Virus record (IMG/VR): IMGVR_UViG_3300041405_000157
Span: 1 to 25,322 of that record
DNA from: a virus
Strand: one strand, 5' to 3'
Length of the DNA stretch: 25,322 nucleotides
The notes under the pieces were generated by a model, which worked only from the letters and a program-made list of their open reading frames with translations, was not told the DNA's origin and did not search any database. Of the stretch, positions 23,085-25,322 are shown in pieces. The position numbers were made by a program, and so were the translations under genes. The first letter of the stretch is position 1, and every line of letters starts with the position of its first letter.

Positions 23085-23354
23085 TCAGGCGCTTCTTAAA
23101 GTTCCAGAACGCGAACCTGAATCCGAAATCGCATACTTAACTTCATGCGAAGTGAGAGCATCGATTGCTAATGCAGCTACGTTGATCAGGATAAGTTCAC
23201 GTTTGCCATCCTTGCGGAGACGATGGCGGTAGGAAGAAAGACGACCATCCTTGAGCATGAGATCGATTGTTTCAGCGTCAATCCCTGTCTCCTGGCTGTA
23301 TTTCTCCTTAGTCATATGCGGAACAGTGAGCGCAATTGAAATGTTTGCCTGCAT
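23085..23354 (-). CDS. Cox/Apl-like excisionase and early repressor
   Basis: An 89-residue protein (186 Apl 87, P2 Cox 91), which in these phages bends att DNA for excision and represses the lysogenic promoter. A DNA-binding helix pair is seen in TKEKYSQETGIDAETIDLMLKDGRL, followed by the basic YRHRLRKDGKRELILINVAAL wing. It is the first gene leftward from the switch region and faces away from cI. The start at 23354 has a GAGG ten bases upstream; the ATG at 23315 (MTKEKYSQETG) is a weaker alternative. Confidence 0.8.
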   Translation of the reverse strand: MQANISIALTVPHMTKEKYSQETGIDAETIDLMLKDGRLSSYRHRLRKDGKRELILINVAALAIDALTSHEVKYAISDSGSRSGTLRSA

Positions 23355-23505
23355 CAGTCAGAATCCTCAAAATTTGGCGGTGGAACGCCAATTAGCCCGA
23401 TTTAACAGTAATGAACGGTAATGAACCCAATTTCGTACTTCTGAGGCGAACTTTAGATCCGATATTGGGTACTTGTCAAAGGTATTTTAGAACCCGAGGG
23501 GAATC
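23355..23505. promoter_or_regulatory. cI-cox/apl switch region with operator-like repeats
   Basis: The 151-base gap between the divergent genes holds GTAATGAAC twice in tandem (23408-23416 and 23418-23426, one turn apart) and an inverted pair ACCCAAT (23425-23431) and ATTGGGT (23464-23470). GTACTT also occurs twice (23435-23440, 23469-23474). These are the likely CI and/or Cox/Apl binding sites. P2 and 186 have face-to-face promoters here; no convincing -35/-10 pair could be fixed by eye. Confidence 0.55.
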
Positions 23506-24075
23506 ATGGAGTTTACAACTGGAGGCAAAGAGGTGGTTCACCGCTTGCTGGAAGCTTATGGCTTTAGAACGAGACAGGCGCTATGCGACCAATTTGGCGT
23601 TTCAAAAAGCACCATGGCGTCTCGCTATTCAAGAGACATTTTTCCGGCAGATTGGGTCATACAGGCTGTTATTGAAACAGGTGTAAATATTGAATGGCTC
23701 GCTTTTGGCAGAGGCGTCAAGTACTCAAATGAAAACCACGCTGCCAAAAAAATCCCGAGTGTAAGATTAGAAAGCGGAGTTCTTTCCAATGGCGAACTTC
23801 TTTTTGTTGATAAAGAGTTGTTCCCTGACGTCTTACGTGATCCGCATGTGCTGTTCATTGGTAATGGCCGCTATATCGTTGATTTAGCACCTAGCGATAT
23901 TATCGACGGCTTATGGTTGGTTGAAATAGACGGCAAAGCATCACTACGCGAAATAATGCGCTTACCCCAACAGAGAATCAGAGTATCCAATGAGAGCGGC
24001 ACATTTGATTGTCACATCAATGACATCAAATTAAAGGGTCATGTGGCCCTTGTAATGCGTAAAGAGAGTGCGTAA
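23506..24075 (+). CDS. cI: Lysogenic repressor CI (186 type)
   Basis: CI keeps the prophage silent by binding the early promoter. The 189-residue product (186 CI 192) has an N-terminal helix-turn-helix (TRQALCDQFGVSKSTMASRY, 22-41) with the family sequence NIEWLAFGRG following, and a C-terminal oligomerisation domain (LLFVDKELFPDV, GLWLVEIDGKASLREI). I see no LexA/lambda-type Ala-Gly cleavage site with Ser/Lys dyad, in keeping with 186 CI, which is removed by an antirepressor rather than by RecA. A GAGGGG precedes the ATG. cI and int are separated by three bases and share a transcript. Confidence 0.9.
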   Translation: MEFTTGGKEVVHRLLEAYGFRTRQALCDQFGVSKSTMASRYSRDIFPADWVIQAVIETGVNIEWLAFGRGVKYSNENHAAKKIPSVRLESGVLSNGELLFVDKELFPDVLRDPHVLFIGNGRYIVDLAPSDIIDGLWLVEIDGKASLREIMRLPQQRIRVSNESGTFDCHINDIKLKGHVALVMRKESA

Positions 24076-24078
24076 GCA

Positions 24079-25125
24079 ATGACTGTTCGTAAGTTAAATA
24101 CAGGTAAATGGCTTTGTGAGTGCTATCCGCAAGGACGCGATAAGAAGCGAATCAGGAAATCTTTTCCGACAAAGGGAGAGGCCGTTGCTTATGAACAGTA
24201 TGTGATGAATGAATCTGCAATCAGGCCATGGGTTATTGAAAAAAGCGACAAGCGAACTCTTTTAGAGCTAGCACAGCTTTGGTATGACCTACACGGGCAA
24301 ACTTTATCTGCTGGCTTAATGGTATTTCGAAAACTTAAGCTTATCGCAAACGCTATGGGAAACCCCCGCGCCGCTGAATTCACTGCCAATGACTTTGCCC
24401 ACTATCGCAAATTGCGATTAAGCGGAGATATTTATTTAGATAAGCGCTTTCCATATGGTGCTTCAAACACCACTTTGAATATGGATCACTCTCATCTGAA
24501 CAGCATGTTTAGCGAGCTAAGCAGGCTGGGTGAATGGTCTTTACCTAACCCACTTGAGAAGCTAAGAAAGTTAAGCACAACTGAAAGAGAAATGGCCTGG
24601 CTTGATCAGGATCAGATAGAGCGATTGTTGAAAGCCAGTTGCGCAGATGTCGACTTAAATCGCGTTATCAGAATATGCCTATCAACTGGCGCACGATGGA
24701 GTGAGGCTCAAAACCTCCGCAAGTCACAACTAAGCCCGAACAAAATCACGTTCACCAATACCAAAAGCAAGAAAAATCGCACTGTGCCGATCACCAAAGA
24801 GTTTTACAAAGAGCTGTGCGGCATCAAAAAAGAAATTATGTTCGATGACTGTTATTACAATTTTCTGAGAGCAATTAAGGATTCATCTATACACCTGCCC
24901 AAAGGCCAGATGACACACGTACTGAGACACACTTTTTCTGCTCATTTTATGATGAACGGCGGCAACATTTTGGTGCTTCAGAAAATCTTAGGGCATCATG
25001 ACATCAGTATGACGATGAGGTACGCCCACTTTGCCCCAGAACATTTAGAAACAGCGGTAAAACTCAACCCAATAGAGATGGCAAAAAATGGCGGCAAATT
25101 GGCGGCAGAAGTTACCCCTCATTAA
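24079..25125 (+). CDS. int: Integrase, tyrosine recombinase
   Basis: The 348-residue enzyme (P2 Int 337) inserts and excises the phage at fldB. All catalytic residues are present: Arg206 (STGARWSEAQNL), a Lys near 229-232 (TKSKKNRTVPI), His280 and Arg283 (HVLRHTFSAHF), His306 (LGHHDIS) and the nucleophile Tyr315 (MRYAHF). The N-terminal 60 residues are the arm-binding domain (KWLCECYPQGRDKKRIRKSF). The gene ends 70 bases before attR and its last codons contain one pair of the candidate arm sites. It looks fully functional. Confidence 0.96.
   Translation: MTVRKLNTGKWLCECYPQGRDKKRIRKSFPTKGEAVAYEQYVMNESAIRPWVIEKSDKRTLLELAQLWYDLHGQTLSAGLMVFRKLKLIANAMGNPRAAEFTANDFAHYRKLRLSGDIYLDKRFPYGASNTTLNMDHSHLNSMFSELSRLGEWSLPNPLEKLRKLSTTEREMAWLDQDQIERLLKASCADVDLNRVIRICLSTGARWSEAQNLRKSQLSPNKITFTNTKSKKNRTVPITKEFYKELCGIKKEIMFDDCYYNFLRAIKDSSIHLPKGQMTHVLRHTFSAHFMMNGGNILVLQKILGHHDISMTMRYAHFAPEHLETAVKLNPIEMAKNGGKLAAEVTPH
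25089..25110 (+). repeat. Candidate integrase arm-site pair, attR side (inside the int 3' end)
   Basis: TGGCGGCA at 25089-25096 and 25100-25107 repeats the 191-212 pair with one difference in 22 bases. It encodes the NGGKLAAE end of the integrase. The coding constraint does not explain the copy on the other arm, where there is no gene. A near-consensus IHF site (AATCAA-N4-CTG, 25167-25179) lies between it and the core. Confidence 0.6.
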
Positions 25126-25195
25126 CCCTTACTACCCTTTAACATGGTTGTAAGTTACTGTTAAATAATCAAACTACTGTTTTTGCTAGGTAAAT

Positions 25196-25214
25196 ATGAA
25201 AATCGGTCTTTTTT
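25196..25214 (+). other. attR core at the start of fldB
   Basis: ATGAAAATCGGTCT followed by TTTTT matches attL (114-132) in 18 of 19 bases. Integration here regenerates the first codons of fldB exactly, so the protein is not altered. The 70 bases before it (25126-25195), which come from the phage, now form the fldB leader. Confidence 0.9.
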
Positions 25215-25322
25215 ACGGTTCCAGTACCTGTTACACCGAAATCGTAGCGGAGAAAATTCGCGATTTTATTGGCGAAGAGTTAGTGACGCTGCATAACGTG
25301 AAAGATGACGACCCACGCCTGA
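25196..25322 (+). CDS. fldB: Flavodoxin 2 FldB, N-terminal part (runs off the window)
   Basis: The visible 42 residues, [20 protein letters not shown] and onwards to KDDDPRL, match enterobacterial FldB, with the FMN phosphate-binding loop GSSTCYTE at residues 8-15. FldB is a small electron-transfer flavoprotein; in E. coli its gene is under SoxRS control. Because the prophage has moved the original upstream region to the far left of the element, expression now depends on the phage-derived leader. An AGG is seen eight bases before the ATG. Confidence 0.93.
   Translation, partial: MKIGLFYGSSTCYTEIVAEKIRDFIGEELVTLHNVKDDDPRL

Larger units (their letters stand above)
114..25214. mobile_element. 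P2/186-family prophage inserted in fldB, partly deleted
   Basis: Near-identical 19-bp sequences (one mismatch) bound the element at 114-132 and 25196-25214. Between them lies the P2-family gene order: ogr-D-U-T-E-FII-FI, lysis genes, X-L-M-N-O, divergent P-Q, cos, A, early genes, cox/apl, cI and int. Structural genes resemble P2, while CI, CII and the LexA-dinI module resemble 186. The element is shorter than P2 (about 33 kb) because tail completion, baseplate and fibre genes between the lysis genes and FI are missing and T has an internal deletion. It is most likely a cryptic prophage. Boundaries are seen in the sequence; the defect is inferred from missing genes. Confidence 0.95.

Noticed and set aside
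23411-23686. 91-codon plus-strand frame starting upstream of cI
   Set aside because: It overlaps cI in another frame, starts inside the operator repeats and resembles nothing.
1-25322. CRISPR array, insertion sequence or rRNA/tRNA gene
   Set aside because: No regularly spaced repeats of 25-40 bp, no transposase other than the invertase and integrase, and no conserved RNA gene sequence were seen.

Overview
The window is an almost complete prophage of the P2/186 family, about 25.1 kb between attachment sites. It is inserted at the 5' end of fldB (flavodoxin 2) in an enterobacterium. The fldB N-terminus ([15 protein letters not shown]) at the right edge, the GC-rich structural genes and the gene set suggest Erwiniaceae (Pantoea or Erwinia); the genus is inference.

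Layout, left to right. Positions 1-113 are host DNA from upstream of fldB. attL is at 114-132, followed by an integrase arm-site pair and the ogr terminator. Positions 271-6193 carry ogr, D, U, T, E/E', FII and FI on the minus strand (tail). Positions 6239-7212 hold a Gin/Hin-type DNA invertase, one crossover site and the stump of an inverted tail-fibre segment. Positions 7212-8353 hold the lysis genes and X. Positions 8353-11663 carry L, M, N and O (head, minus strand). P and Q (terminase ATPase and portal, plus strand) run from 11806 to 14606, with an Ogr-type activator box between O and P. An AT-rich two-gene cassette at 14662-16322 encodes a PIN-like protein and an ImmA/IrrE-type metalloprotease. 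Next come a recognisable cos site and a LexA-controlled dinI operon (16613-17428). The leftward early operon (17587-23354) carries the A replication initiator, Dam methylase, a DnaQ-like exonuclease, a TraR/DksA-like protein, small P2-family ORFs, Fil-like, CII and Cox/Apl. A divergent CI repressor and an intact tyrosine integrase (23506-25125) lead to attR and the start of fldB.

How it works together. CI represses the early promoter. The LexA box upstream of the dinI operon offers an SOS route to induction, as in phage 186 (LexA-controlled Tum antirepressor). CII and Cox/Apl act in the lysogeny/lysis decision and excision. A starts rolling-circle replication. Ogr then activates late promoters at TGT-N12-ACA boxes, one before FI and one between O and P.

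Condition of the prophage. It looks defective for virion production. One deletion joins a truncated Rz/LysB-like gene to the stump of a tail-fibre segment; R, S, V, W, J, I and the main tail-fibre genes H/G are absent. The tape-measure gene T also has an internal, out-of-frame deletion. Integration, immunity, replication, capsid, packaging and lysis genes look intact. The most interesting accessory locus is the PIN-like plus metalloprotease pair beside cos, between Q and A, the interval where P2 carries its anti-phage genes tin and old.
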